A DNA stretch of 64,000 bases, taken from positions 170,293 to 234,292 of the forward strand of contig JBEKYM010000003.1 of NCBI GenBank assembly GCA_049510975.1. The letters are read 5' to 3'. This document shows, piece by piece, positions 33,166 to 40,799 of this stretch. Each line of letters begins with the position of its first letter. Within the stretch, counting starts at the first letter, position 1. The notes beneath the pieces are model-generated. The model was given only the letters and a program-made list of their open reading frames with translations. It was not told the DNA's origin and ran no database searches. A program made the position numbers and the translations under genes. This DNA comes from JAKACA01 sp049510975. Its GTDB lineage: Bacteria > Actinomycetota > Acidimicrobiia > Acidimicrobiales > Bog-793.

Positions 33166-34011
33166 TCAGTGCTGACATCCCTCGCAACAGTAGGCAACAC
33201 GAGCCCCAAAACGGACCCTGGAGATGAGCGTCCCGCAGCGCTCGCAGGGCTCGCCGAGGCGGTCGTAGACCTTGTGATGGCGCTGGTAGGAGCCGAGGTC
33301 GCCCATGAGGTCGCGGTACCGCTCGTCGCGCAGCGACGACCCGCGCAGCTCGACCGCTTTTCGGAGCAGGCTCGTGGCGGCCCGCGACAGCCGGGCGATC
33401 TCCTCGGGGCCCAACGTGTCGGTGCGACGGTCGGGGCGCACGCGGGCGGCAAAGCAGATCTCGTCGGCGTAGATGCTCCCGATGCCGGACACGATCCGCT
33501 GGTCCGTGAGGGCGGCCTTCACCGGGACGCGGTGGCCGGCGAGGCGCTGGCGGAGCACCTTGGCCGTCAGCCCGTCCACGAGCGGGTCGGGACCGAAGCG
33601 GGCGAAGTCGAGCGGCAGGCCGTCCTCGCCGATCTCGGCCGTCACGAACCACTCCCCGAAGGTGCGCGGGTCGACGAAGCGAAGCTCGCTGCCGTCGCTC
33701 AGCCCTGCCACGACGTGGGTGTGCGGCTCGATCGGGTGGGCCGGGTCCTGCGGATCGGCCACCCACAGGAGCTGGCCGCTCATGCGCAAGTGGATGACGA
33801 GCACCTGGTCGTCGTCGAGCGAGACGGCGAGGAACTTGCCGGTGCGCCGCACGCCCACCACACACCGGCCGGCCAGGCGCTCGACGAGCTCAGCCGGAGG
33901 GTGGCGGCGCACGGTTCGCCGGCCGGTGACGGTGACCTTTGTGAAACACAAGCCGACCAGTCGCTCCTCGAGGCCGCGGCGGACCGTCTCGACTTCGGGG
34001 AGCTCAGGCAC
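33166..34011 (-). CDS. mutM: formamidopyrimidine-DNA glycosylase
   Basis: Base-excision repair glycosylase/AP lyase for oxidised purines, 281 residues. The catalytic N-terminus PELPEVE is intact (Pro2, Glu3 counted from Met), as is the catalytic lysine in RRTGKFL. ADEICFAARVRPDR belongs to the helix-two-turn-helix region. The C-terminal zinc finger is CERC with CEGC, with the DNA-contacting Arg in FGARVAYC. It overlaps the end of rnc by eight bases. The rnc-mutM-smc-ftsY order is common in actinobacteria. Confidence 0.97.
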   Translation of the reverse strand: MPELPEVETVRRGLEERLVGLCFTKVTVTGRRTVRRHPPAELVERLAGRCVVGVRRTGKFLAVSLDDDQVLVIHLRMSGQLLWVADPQDPAHPIEPHTHVVAGLSDGSELRFVDPRTFGEWFVTAEIGEDGLPLDFARFGPDPLVDGLTAKVLRQRLAGHRVPVKAALTDQRIVSGIGSIYADEICFAARVRPDRRTDTLGPEEIARLSRAATSLLRKAVELRGSSLRDERYRDLMGDLGSYQRHHKVYDRLGEPCERCGTLISRVRFGARVAYCCEGCQH

Positions 34012-34759
34012 CGCCGCCGGCTCGCGCCGTCCGCTCGGCCTGCTCGATCCGCTCGAGCGGCGTCGTCACCTGCCAGCGCTCGAGCAGCACGCCGAGCGCC
34101 TCCTCGGCCGCCCGGCGCTCGGCGTCCTTCTTGGAGCGGCCGTCACCGGTGCCGAGGTGCTCGCCGGCCACGAGTGCCCTGGCCGTGAAGTGCTTGGCGT
34201 GGTCGGGACCGCGTTCTTGCATGAGGTAGGTGGGCATCCCGAGCACCATCTGGGCAGCCAGCTCCTGCAAGCGGTTCTTCGGGTCGCCGAGCCTGGCCTC
34301 GGAGGCCACGGCGGCGATCCGGGGCAGCAGCAAGCCGAGCACGAAACGCCGCGCTCCGGTGATGCCGGCCGAGAGGTAGACGGCGCCGATGACGGCTTCG
34401 AGGCAGTCTGCGAGGATCGACGACTTGTGGCGGCCGCCGGAGCTCTCCTCGCCTTTGCCGAGCAGGAGGGCGTCGCCGATTCCGAGCGATTCGGCCACTG
34501 GCGCCAGGGCGAGCGTGCTCACGACGGCGGCACGCACGCGGGCGAGGTCGCCTTCGGGCAGCTCGGGAAAGGCGGCGAAGAGGTGGTCGGTCACGACAAG
34601 ACCGAGCACGGAGTCGCCGAGCAGCTCGAGCCGCTCGTTGGAGGCCTGCGGCGGGCTCTCGGCGCAATAGGACCGGTGCGACAGCGCCTGCCGGAGGAGA
34701 TCCGGGGCGATGTCGTACCCGGAGAGCAGCTCGGTGAACGATCGGGCGGTGTCGCCCAC
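34004..34759 (-). CDS. rnc: ribonuclease III
   Basis: Double-strand-specific endoribonuclease for rRNA and mRNA processing, 251 residues. The signature NERLELLGDSVLGLVV gives the first catalytic Glu and Asp; ILADCLEAVIGAVYLS gives the second set. The C-terminal double-stranded RNA-binding domain contains GTGDGRSKKDAERRAAEEAL. It lies 19 bases downstream of acpP. Confidence 0.97.
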   Translation of the reverse strand: MGDTARSFTELLSGYDIAPDLLRQALSHRSYCAESPPQASNERLELLGDSVLGLVVTDHLFAAFPELPEGDLARVRAAVVSTLALAPVAESLGIGDALLLGKGEESSGGRHKSSILADCLEAVIGAVYLSAGITGARRFVLGLLLPRIAAVASEARLGDPKNRLQELAAQMVLGMPTYLMQERGPDHAKHFTARALVAGEHLGTGDGRSKKDAERRAAEEALGVLLERWQVTTPLERIEQAERTARAGGGA

Positions 34760-34778
34760 TACTGGCGTCGCCGTCGGT

Positions 34779-35066
34779 TCAAGCGGCTTCGAGCTTGGCG
34801 GTGACGTAGTCGACGGCGTCGCGGACGGTGCGCAGATCCTCGAGGTCCTCGTCGTCGATGCGGAAGCCTTCGACTTGATCGCTCAGCTCTTCCTCCAACG
34901 CTTCGACGAGCTCGATGAGGGCGAGCGAGTCGGCGTCGAGATCGTCGGCGAACGAGGAGGACTCGGTGATGCCGGCGGCGTCGATCTCGAGGATCTCCGC
35001 CAGCTGGTTGCGGACGATCTCGAGGACGTCGTTCCGTGTCAATGAGCTGCCAGTTGTTTCAGCCAC
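34779..35066 (-). CDS. acpP: acyl carrier protein
   Basis: Carrier of growing acyl chains in type II fatty acid synthesis, 95 residues and acidic. The phosphopantetheine site is Ser47 in DDLDADSLALIELV. GTG 35066 is chosen because AAGGAG lies seven bases upstream and because the usual N-terminal helix follows. plsX is directly upstream (68 bases). The C-terminal helices are slightly longer than in E. coli ACP. Confidence 0.95.
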   Translation of the reverse strand: MAETTGSSLTRNDVLEIVRNQLAEILEIDAAGITESSSFADDLDADSLALIELVEALEEELSDQVEGFRIDDEDLEDLRTVRDAVDYVTAKLEAA

Positions 35067-35134
35067 GTGCGGGCTCCTTCTGTGCGTCGATCGTGTGTCG
35101 GATGCTAGTGCCGCTTCCGGCAGGGCTGAGGGGC

Positions 35135-36142
35135 TCAGCCTTCGGCGGACACGGCGGCGGCGAGCTTGCCCGAGAGGTCGCCGTTGGCGAGATCGTGACC
35201 GGCGCGAACGGCGTTGACGATCGCCTTTGACGACGACGAGCCGTGGCTGATGATGCAGACGCCTTTCAAGCCGAGCAGCATGGCGCCGCCGGTGTTCTCC
35301 GGGTCGAGCGGTTCGGCCCGCTGCAGCAGGGTCGGGAACAAGACGTCGCCGGCGGCCTTGTTCTCCGGCGTGGCGGCAAAGACCTGCAACAAGATGTCCA
35401 TGAAGACCCGCAGGGCGCCTTCGAGCGTCTTCAGGGCGACGTTGCCGGTGAACCCGTCGGTGACGATCACGTGCACGCCGCCGGCAAGCAGGTCCCTGCC
35501 CTCGGCGTTGCCGACGAACTCGAAGGCGTCGCCCGCCGGCGCAGCCGCCAGGAGGGCATGGGTTGCCTTCGTGAGGGCGTTGCCCTTCGAAGACTCCTCG
35601 CCGATGGAGAGCATGGCGACCTTGGGGCGGGCAAGGCCGTAGCGCTCGGTGTAGAACGCCGCTCCCATCTGGGCGAACTGCACGAGCCACTCGGGCTGGC
35701 AGTCGGAGTTGGCGCCGGCGTCGACGAGCACCGTCGGGGCATCGCCGAGGGCGGGCAGCGGCGTGGCGATGCAGGGACGGGCGACGCCCGGCAGCCTGCC
35801 CATGCGGAGCAGTGCGCTCGCCATCGTTGCGCCCGTGTTGCCGGCGCTCACCATGGCGCAGGCCTTGCCGTCGCGCACCGCCTCGGCGGCACGCACGAGC
35901 GAGGAGTCCTTCTTCGTCCGCACTCCTCGGGCGGCGTCCTCGGACATGCCGATGACCTCGCTCGCTGCGATGACCTCGAGACCGCCGGTGTCGCCGAGGG
36001 TGCCGTCGGTCGGTCCGACGAGGACGACCGGGATTCCCAGCTCCTCGAAAGCCTGCCGAGCGCCGGCAACGATCTCGCCGGGGGCGCGGTCGCCCCCCAT
36101 GGCGTCGACGGCGACGGGGAGCTGTGCTGTTGAGCTGCTCAA
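35135..36142 (-). CDS. plsX: phosphate acyltransferase PlsX
   Basis: Makes acyl-phosphate from acyl-ACP for phospholipid synthesis. PVAVDAMGGDRAPGEIV is the family opening, followed by SAGNTGATMASALLRMG, LVDAGANSDC and the late VTDGFTGNVALKTLEGA. The start TTG 36142 overlaps the rpmF stop (TTGA), giving 335 residues. The run rpmF-plsX-acpP-rnc ties lipid supply to translation genes. No fabD, fabH or fabF is in this cluster. Confidence 0.95.
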   Translation of the reverse strand: MSSSTAQLPVAVDAMGGDRAPGEIVAGARQAFEELGIPVVLVGPTDGTLGDTGGLEVIAASEVIGMSEDAARGVRTKKDSSLVRAAEAVRDGKACAMVSAGNTGATMASALLRMGRLPGVARPCIATPLPALGDAPTVLVDAGANSDCQPEWLVQFAQMGAAFYTERYGLARPKVAMLSIGEESSKGNALTKATHALLAAAPAGDAFEFVGNAEGRDLLAGGVHVIVTDGFTGNVALKTLEGALRVFMDILLQVFAATPENKAAGDVLFPTLLQRAEPLDPENTGGAMLLGLKGVCIISHGSSSSKAIVNAVRAGHDLANGDLSGKLAAAVSAEG

Positions 36143-36318
36143 CCGACGTCGATGGCCTGCCGCCCGTGGTACCAACCGCAATGCGGGCAGACCACGTGCG
36201 GGAGCTTGGCGCGGCGGCACTGCGGGCAGATGCTGCGCGGTGGCTCCTTCAGCGTCCAGGCTGAGGCGCGGCGGCTCCGGCTCTTCGACTTCGATGTCTT
36301 CTTCTTCGGGACGGCCAT
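36139..36318 (-). CDS. rpmF: ribosomal protein bL32 (zinc-binding form)
   Basis: A 59-residue ribosomal protein. MAVPKKKTSKSKSRSRRA is the standard start. The zinc ribbon is complete: CPQC then CPHC. The end is HGRQAIDVG. AAGGAAACG precedes ATG 36318. The stop overlaps the plsX start by four bases. The C+ form suggests a role in zinc storage; no C- paralogue is in the window. Confidence 0.95.
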   Translation of the reverse strand: MAVPKKKTSKSKSRSRRASAWTLKEPPRSICPQCRRAKLPHVVCPHCGWYHGRQAIDVG

Positions 36319-36328
36319 CGTCGTTTCC

Positions 36329-36886
36329 TTAATCGGTCCGAGGGTCGGGCGCTTCGCACGAGCATGTCTCGTGGTTGCGATTCACACCGCATTCCGGGCA
36401 CAAACCCCGGCAGTCGTCTTGACAGAGCGGTGCGAGCGGCAGCTCCAGGATACAAGCATCATGCACGATGGGTTCCAGGTCGAGAAAATCGCCCCCGATC
36501 CCGTAGCCGAGATCCGGCTCCGGATGGTCTGTGCAGATCTCGTCGACGACGGCGACGAGGACCCCGCGAGCCGTGCCGAGGCACCGCCGGCAGGTGCCCT
36601 CGAACGGGGCGCGCACGAGCCCTTTCACCACGAGGCCGCCCATGATGGCCTCCACGGTGCCGTCGAAGCTCACGGGTACTCCCTCGGGCACCCAGGAGTC
36701 CGTGATGGCGAGCTCCGGGATTACGGCGGAGATCTCCGCCTCGTGCAGCGAGCCCGGGTGGCGGCGGAGCCCCGCCACGGGGACGAGCCACGGCCGACCC
36801 CGTGCCGTTCCGGTCGATCTGCCCGAGCCCGGTGCTCTCGAACCTCGTTCCATTCGGGTCGGGTCCATTTGGGCCTCTTGGTCCAT
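36329..36886 (-). CDS. YceD/DUF177 family protein
   Basis: A 185-residue DUF177 protein. The typical core reads VKGLVRAPFEGTCRRCL, followed by an acidic DLEPIVHDACILELPLAPLC and the C-terminal CRGLCPECGVNRNHETC, which carries four of its cysteines, probably a zinc site. YceD-type proteins precede rpmF in most bacteria, as here (10 bases). They have been linked to 23S rRNA accumulation in plants and E. coli. ATG 36886 overlaps the upstream stop by one base (TGATG). Confidence 0.9.
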   Translation of the reverse strand: MDQEAQMDPTRMERGSRAPGSGRSTGTARGRPWLVPVAGLRRHPGSLHEAEISAVIPELAITDSWVPEGVPVSFDGTVEAIMGGLVVKGLVRAPFEGTCRRCLGTARGVLVAVVDEICTDHPEPDLGYGIGGDFLDLEPIVHDACILELPLAPLCQDDCRGLCPECGVNRNHETCSCEAPDPRTD

Positions 36887-37485
36887 CAGGCGTCCTGGTC
36901 GAAGAGCCCGTCAGGGTCGGCTTCGCCGTCCAAGCCGAGGAAGCCGTCCGGCTCCGTCTCGCTCTGCGGATCCTCCGGTACGGCCGCCAGCCGCTCGCGG
37001 CCCGAACGCACCGTCTTCATCGTCCGGTCGAGCACGATCTCGAACCCGGCGAGCTTCTGGTCGATGTAGTCCTCCGCCTCGTGGCGCAGCCGCCGGCCCT
37101 CTGCCTCGGCGTCCTCCACGAGGCGAACGGCCCGGTGCTCGGCCTGGCGGACGATCTCGGTGCGCTGCACCATGCGCTCGGCGTGCACGCGGGCATCCTC
37201 GATGATCTCGGCGGCTTCACGGCGGGCGGCGGCGATGACCTCCTCGCGGTCCTTCAGCAGGCGGCGAGCTCGCCGGAGCTCCTCGGGGAACTCGTCGCGG
37301 GCCGCCTCGAGCAGCTCGAGGACCTCGTCGCGGGTCACCATGACCGACGAGGAGAGCGGCACGGACTTGGCCGTGGCGACGATGTCGATGAGCTCGTCGA
37401 GCACGCCTTCGACCCCGCCGTCGGGCTCGGCGCCTTCCTCGAGATCGGCGCCCGGGCCGGGGCCGAAGTAGGTCGGGTCGCTCAT
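36886..37485 (-). CDS. coiled-coil protein (DivIVA/ATP synthase b-subunit-like)
   Basis: A 199-residue protein with a long charged coiled coil (about residues 60-165; RDEVLELLEAARDEFPEELR, then AAARREAAEIIEDARVHAER). The coil is flanked by acidic low-complexity ends (the last 30 residues are rich in Asp and Glu). The Ala/Glu/Arg heptads resemble DivIVA and F-type ATP synthase b-subunit helices, so automatic labels will vary. In actinobacteria a protein like this commonly sits between coaD and yceD. A scaffold role near the membrane is possible but not shown; there is no membrane segment. Confidence 0.8.
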   Translation of the reverse strand: MSDPTYFGPGPGADLEEGAEPDGGVEGVLDELIDIVATAKSVPLSSSVMVTRDEVLELLEAARDEFPEELRRARRLLKDREEVIAAARREAAEIIEDARVHAERMVQRTEIVRQAEHRAVRLVEDAEAEGRRLRHEAEDYIDQKLAGFEIVLDRTMKTVRSGRERLAAVPEDPQSETEPDGFLGLDGEADPDGLFDQDA

Positions 37486-37955
37486 CAGATGCCTTTCAAC
37501 CGCCGGTAGACGGGCTCGGGCACGAACGCGCTGACGTCGCCGCCGAAGCGGGCCACTTCCCGGATCAGCCGGCTGGCGATGTAGGCGTACTGCGCCCCCG
37601 TCGGCAGGAAGAGCGTCTCGATGCCCGACAGCTCCCGGTTCATCTGGGCCATCTGCAGCTCGCTCTCGAAGTCGGAGACAGCCCGCAGGCCTCTCACGAT
37701 CACCGTGGCGCCGACGTCTCGAGCCACCTCGACCACGAGGGTGGACATCGCCACGATGCGGACCGTGGGCAGGTGGGCGAGCGACTCGGCGAGCATCTCC
37801 TCGCGGTCTTCGATGCGGAAGAGCGCCTCCGCCTTCTGCGGGTTGCGCAGCGAGGCGACGACGACTTCGTCGAACAGATGGGTCGCCCGCTCGACGACCT
37901 CGAGGTGCCCGTTGTGGAACGGGTCGAAGGAGCCGGGGAACAGGGCGATCGTCAA
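37485..37955 (-). CDS. coaD: phosphopantetheine adenylyltransferase
   Basis: Fourth step of coenzyme A synthesis: phosphopantetheine plus ATP gives dephospho-CoA. FPGSFDPFHNGHLEVVERA contains the nucleotidyltransferase HxGH site. IVRGLRAVSDFESELQMAQMN is the substrate-side segment. The family's ISS-T stretch near the end reads YIASRLIREVARFGGDVS. It encodes 156 residues. TTG 37955 overlaps the rsmD stop. It supplies CoA, the source of the ACP arm used by genes downstream. Confidence 0.96.
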   Translation of the reverse strand: MTIALFPGSFDPFHNGHLEVVERATHLFDEVVVASLRNPQKAEALFRIEDREEMLAESLAHLPTVRIVAMSTLVVEVARDVGATVIVRGLRAVSDFESELQMAQMNRELSGIETLFLPTGAQYAYIASRLIREVARFGGDVSAFVPEPVYRRLKGI

Positions 37956-38536
37956 GCGGAGTCCTTGTCGGGGTCGGGCGGAACAGGTGGGGGCTCGCGG
38001 GTCGCACCAGGTGTGGCCAGCAGCAACGTCACGAGCGTACCGCCGTATCGGTACTCGCGAGAGACGGCATAGCTCCCGGTGCCGTCCAGCGCGAACCGGT
38101 GCTCGGCGAGGACGGCCGCCACCTTCAGCTGGCCGAGCAGCACGCCCCAGGCATCGAAGCGGTAGGGCGGATCGGCCAGGGCGAGGTCGCCCCCTTGCCG
38201 GTAGGTGGACACCCAGCTGAGCACGTCGGCCCGCACGACGCGCACGCCGGGCAGGCCGTGATAGCCCGTGACCTGCAGGTTCTTCTCGATGGCGCTCAAG
38301 GCGCGGCCGTCGGACTCGACGAAGGTGACGCCGGCGGCACCCCGCGAGAGCGCCTCGATGCCGAGGGCGCCGCTGCCGCTGAACAAGTCGAGGACCTCGG
38401 CGTCCTCGATGAGGTCGCGGGCCTCGAGGACGTCGAACATCGACTCCCGTACGCGATCGCTCGTGGGCCGCAGGCCAGGCACGTCCGGAGCCACCAGCTT
38501 GCGACCCTTCGCCTCCCCTGCGATCACGCGCAGCAT
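37952..38536 (-). CDS. rsmD: 16S rRNA (guanine-966-N2)-methyltransferase RsmD
   Basis: SAM-dependent methyltransferase modifying 16S rRNA G966 (E. coli numbering). MLRVIAGEAKGRKL is the diagnostic N-terminus. RPTSDRVRESMFDVL, the SAM loop LDLFSGSGALGIEALSRGA and the catalytic ADPPY are present. It has 194 residues. ATG 38536 is preceded by GAGGGG. The C-terminal tail is Pro/Asp-rich. rsmD-coaD pairing is very widespread. Confidence 0.95.
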   Translation of the reverse strand: MLRVIAGEAKGRKLVAPDVPGLRPTSDRVRESMFDVLEARDLIEDAEVLDLFSGSGALGIEALSRGAAGVTFVESDGRALSAIEKNLQVTGYHGLPGVRVVRADVLSWVSTYRQGGDLALADPPYRFDAWGVLLGQLKVAAVLAEHRFALDGTGSYAVSREYRYGGTLVTLLLATPGATREPPPVPPDPDKDSA

Positions 38537-38561
38537 CGCCGCCCCCTCAAGACCGCCGCCC

Positions 38562-40799
38562 TCAAGACCTGAAGAGGAACTGGCGCTCCTCCTCCGACAC
38601 GAAGAGCTCCACTTCGGTCCACAGGAGATGGTTCTCCGGGGCAACCAGCTCCGGGTCGTCGTCCATGATGGCCGTCGCCACCTCGCGCGCCCGCATCACG
38701 AGATCACGGTGATGGCGCAGCGATGCCAGTTTCAAGTCCGTGCGGCCCTTCTGCCGGGAGCCGAGCACCGTGCCGCCGCCGCGCAGGTCGAGGTCGGCCT
38801 CCGCCAGCTCGAAACCGTTCTCGGTCCTCACCATCGCCTCCAGCCTGCCCGCTGCCAGCTCGGTGATCGGGTCGGCCAGGAGGAAGCAGTACGACTTGGC
38901 CTGCCCACGGCCGACCCGGCCCCGCAGCTGGTGCAGCTGGGCGATGCCGAAGCGGTCGGCGTCCTCGATGACCATCACGGTGGCGTTGGCGACGTCGACA
39001 CCGACCTCCACCACGGTCGTGGCCACGAGCACCTGCGTCTCGCCGGCCCGGAACGCTGCCATGACGCCGTCCTTGTCCTTGGCCGGCAGCTGGCCGTGCA
39101 GGAGGCCGACGCGAAAGCCCGCCAGCTCGGTGGCCGCCAGGCGCTCGCACTCGTCGACCGCCGAGCGGGGCGGCCGCCGATCCGCCTCGAGCTCGATGGC
39201 GAGGCGACCCTCCCCCGCGTCCAGCTCAGCCGCGTCCAGCTCCTCGGGGTCCAGCTCCTCGACGTCCAGCTCCTCGTCCCAGCCCTCCTCCTCCATCGTC
39301 CCGCCGCCCACGAGCGGGCAGACGACGTAGACCTGGTGGCCGGCGTCGAGCTCGGCCCGCACGCGCTTCCACACCAAGGCTTGTTGGTCGGAAGCGAGCA
39401 AGCGGGTCGTGATCGGCGTTCTCCCGGGTGGCATCTCGTCGAGCGTGGTGTGGTCGAGGTCGCCGTAGACGGTCATGGCGGCCGTGCGCGGGATCGGCGT
39501 CGCCGTCATGACGAGCAGGTCCGGCTCCGCCTGGCCCTTCTCACCAAGGGCGGCCCGCTGCTCCACGCCGAATCGATGCTGCTCGTCGACCACGACGACG
39601 CCCAAGGACGAGAAACCCACGTCGCCAGTCAACAGCGCGTGCGTCCCCACGATCACGTCCAGCTGGCCGCCGGCGAGGTCCGCTAGCAGCCGGGCGCGCT
39701 CACCCGCCGGCGTCCGGCTCGTGAGCAGCTCGACCGTGAGCGGGCGCTCGCCGCCGAGGCGGCTGGCGTCGGGCACCATGAGGCCCTCGAGCAGGCGGCG
39801 GACGGAGAAGAAGTGCTGCTCGGCGAGCACTTCGGTCGGCACCATGAAGGCGCCTTGATGACCTCCCTGCACCCCGTAGAGCAGGGCGGCGACGGCCACG
39901 ACGGTCTTGCCCGATCCGACGTCGCCTTGCAGGAGCCGGTTCATCGGGTGGCGCCGGCCGAGATCGGCGGCGATCTCGCGGATGGCGCGCCGCTGCGCCC
40001 CGGTCAGCTCGAAGGGGAGCCGCTCGACGAACCGGGCGACGAGACCGCCGGCGCTGATGTCGTGCACGATCCCGACGGAGGAGGCCGCCAGCGCCCGCTT
40101 CTTGCGGACGAGCAGCAGCTGCAGTCGGAGGAGCTCGTCGAAGGCCAGGCGGTAGCGGGCCTTTTGCCAGTCGGCGGTCTCCTCGGGGGCGTGCACGTGG
40201 CGGTAGGCCTCCGTCCTGCCGACGAGCCGAAGGTCCTCGAGATGCCGCATGGCGACCGGTTCGGCGAACTCACCGGCCCGCTCGAGCGCCTCGGTGACGT
40301 AGCGGGAGAGCTCGACCGAGTTGACGTTCGCCTTGCCCGACTGCGGGTAGATGGGGACGATGCGCCCGGTCTGGTCGCCGACGAGATCGATGACCGGGTT
40401 CGCCATCTGGCGCTGGTTCCGGTAGATGCGCACCTTGCCGAACACCGTCACCCGCTGTCCCTCGGAGAACTGGCGGGCTCGCCAGCCCTGGTTGAAGAAC
40501 GTGCACGTCAGCGACGCCGTCCCGTCGTGCAGGACGATCTCGGCGCTCGAGCGGCCGCCGCGCATGCGCCGGCTCGAGCTGCGAAGGACGTTGGCGGTGA
40601 CCACGGCCTCCTCGCCCTCGACGAGGGCGACGATCTCGGACTCGTTCGTGCGGTCGGCGTAGCGGCGGGGGTAGTGGGTCAGCAGGTCGAGGACCGTGTC
40701 GATGCCGAGGGCGTGCAGACCCGGCACCTTGCGCGACGTGACGGCCTTCAGCTCGGAGACGGGCTTGCCGGCAAGCGTGGTGAGGGTGCGGGGGCTCAC
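38562..40799 (-). CDS. recG: ATP-dependent DNA helicase RecG
   Basis: Branch-migration helicase that rescues stalled replication forks, 745 residues. An N-terminal wedge (OB) domain (SLTCTFFNQGW, VTVFGKVRIYRNQRQM) is followed by LLQGDVGSGKTVVAVAALL (Walker A), VDEQHRFGVEQR (DExH), MTATPIPRT, and VATTVVEVGVDVANATVM and HQLRGRVGRG in the second RecA-like domain. An acidic insert sits at about residues 497-527 between motifs III and IV, containing four xxELD pentapeptides. E. coli RecG lacks this as far as I recall. GTG 40799 overlaps the fakA stop (GTGA). Confidence 0.95.
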   Translation of the reverse strand: MSPRTLTTLAGKPVSELKAVTSRKVPGLHALGIDTVLDLLTHYPRRYADRTNESEIVALVEGEEAVVTANVLRSSSRRMRGGRSSAEIVLHDGTASLTCTFFNQGWRARQFSEGQRVTVFGKVRIYRNQRQMANPVIDLVGDQTGRIVPIYPQSGKANVNSVELSRYVTEALERAGEFAEPVAMRHLEDLRLVGRTEAYRHVHAPEETADWQKARYRLAFDELLRLQLLLVRKKRALAASSVGIVHDISAGGLVARFVERLPFELTGAQRRAIREIAADLGRRHPMNRLLQGDVGSGKTVVAVAALLYGVQGGHQGAFMVPTEVLAEQHFFSVRRLLEGLMVPDASRLGGERPLTVELLTSRTPAGERARLLADLAGGQLDVIVGTHALLTGDVGFSSLGVVVVDEQHRFGVEQRAALGEKGQAEPDLLVMTATPIPRTAAMTVYGDLDHTTLDEMPPGRTPITTRLLASDQQALVWKRVRAELDAGHQVYVVCPLVGGGTMEEEGWDEELDVEELDPEELDAAELDAGEGRLAIELEADRRPPRSAVDECERLAATELAGFRVGLLHGQLPAKDKDGVMAAFRAGETQVLVATTVVEVGVDVANATVMVIEDADRFGIAQLHQLRGRVGRGQAKSYCFLLADPITELAAGRLEAMVRTENGFELAEADLDLRGGGTVLGSRQKGRTDLKLASLRHHRDLVMRAREVATAIMDDDPELVAPENHLLWTEVELFVSEEERQFLFRS
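39219..39278 (-). repeat. 15-bp minisatellite, four copies, inside recG
   Basis: Four consecutive 15-bp units (39219-39233, 39234-39248, 39249-39263, 39264-39278) share GTCCAGCTC on the plus strand. They encode AAELD, PEELD, VEELD and DEELD when read on the minus strand in frame. The units differ at a few positions. Confidence 0.9.

Noticed and set aside
29664..33227. 1187-codon open frame on the plus strand
   Set aside because: It is the antisense of smc. High GC keeps the opposite frame open; its protein has no recognisable domain, while the minus strand encodes a full SMC.
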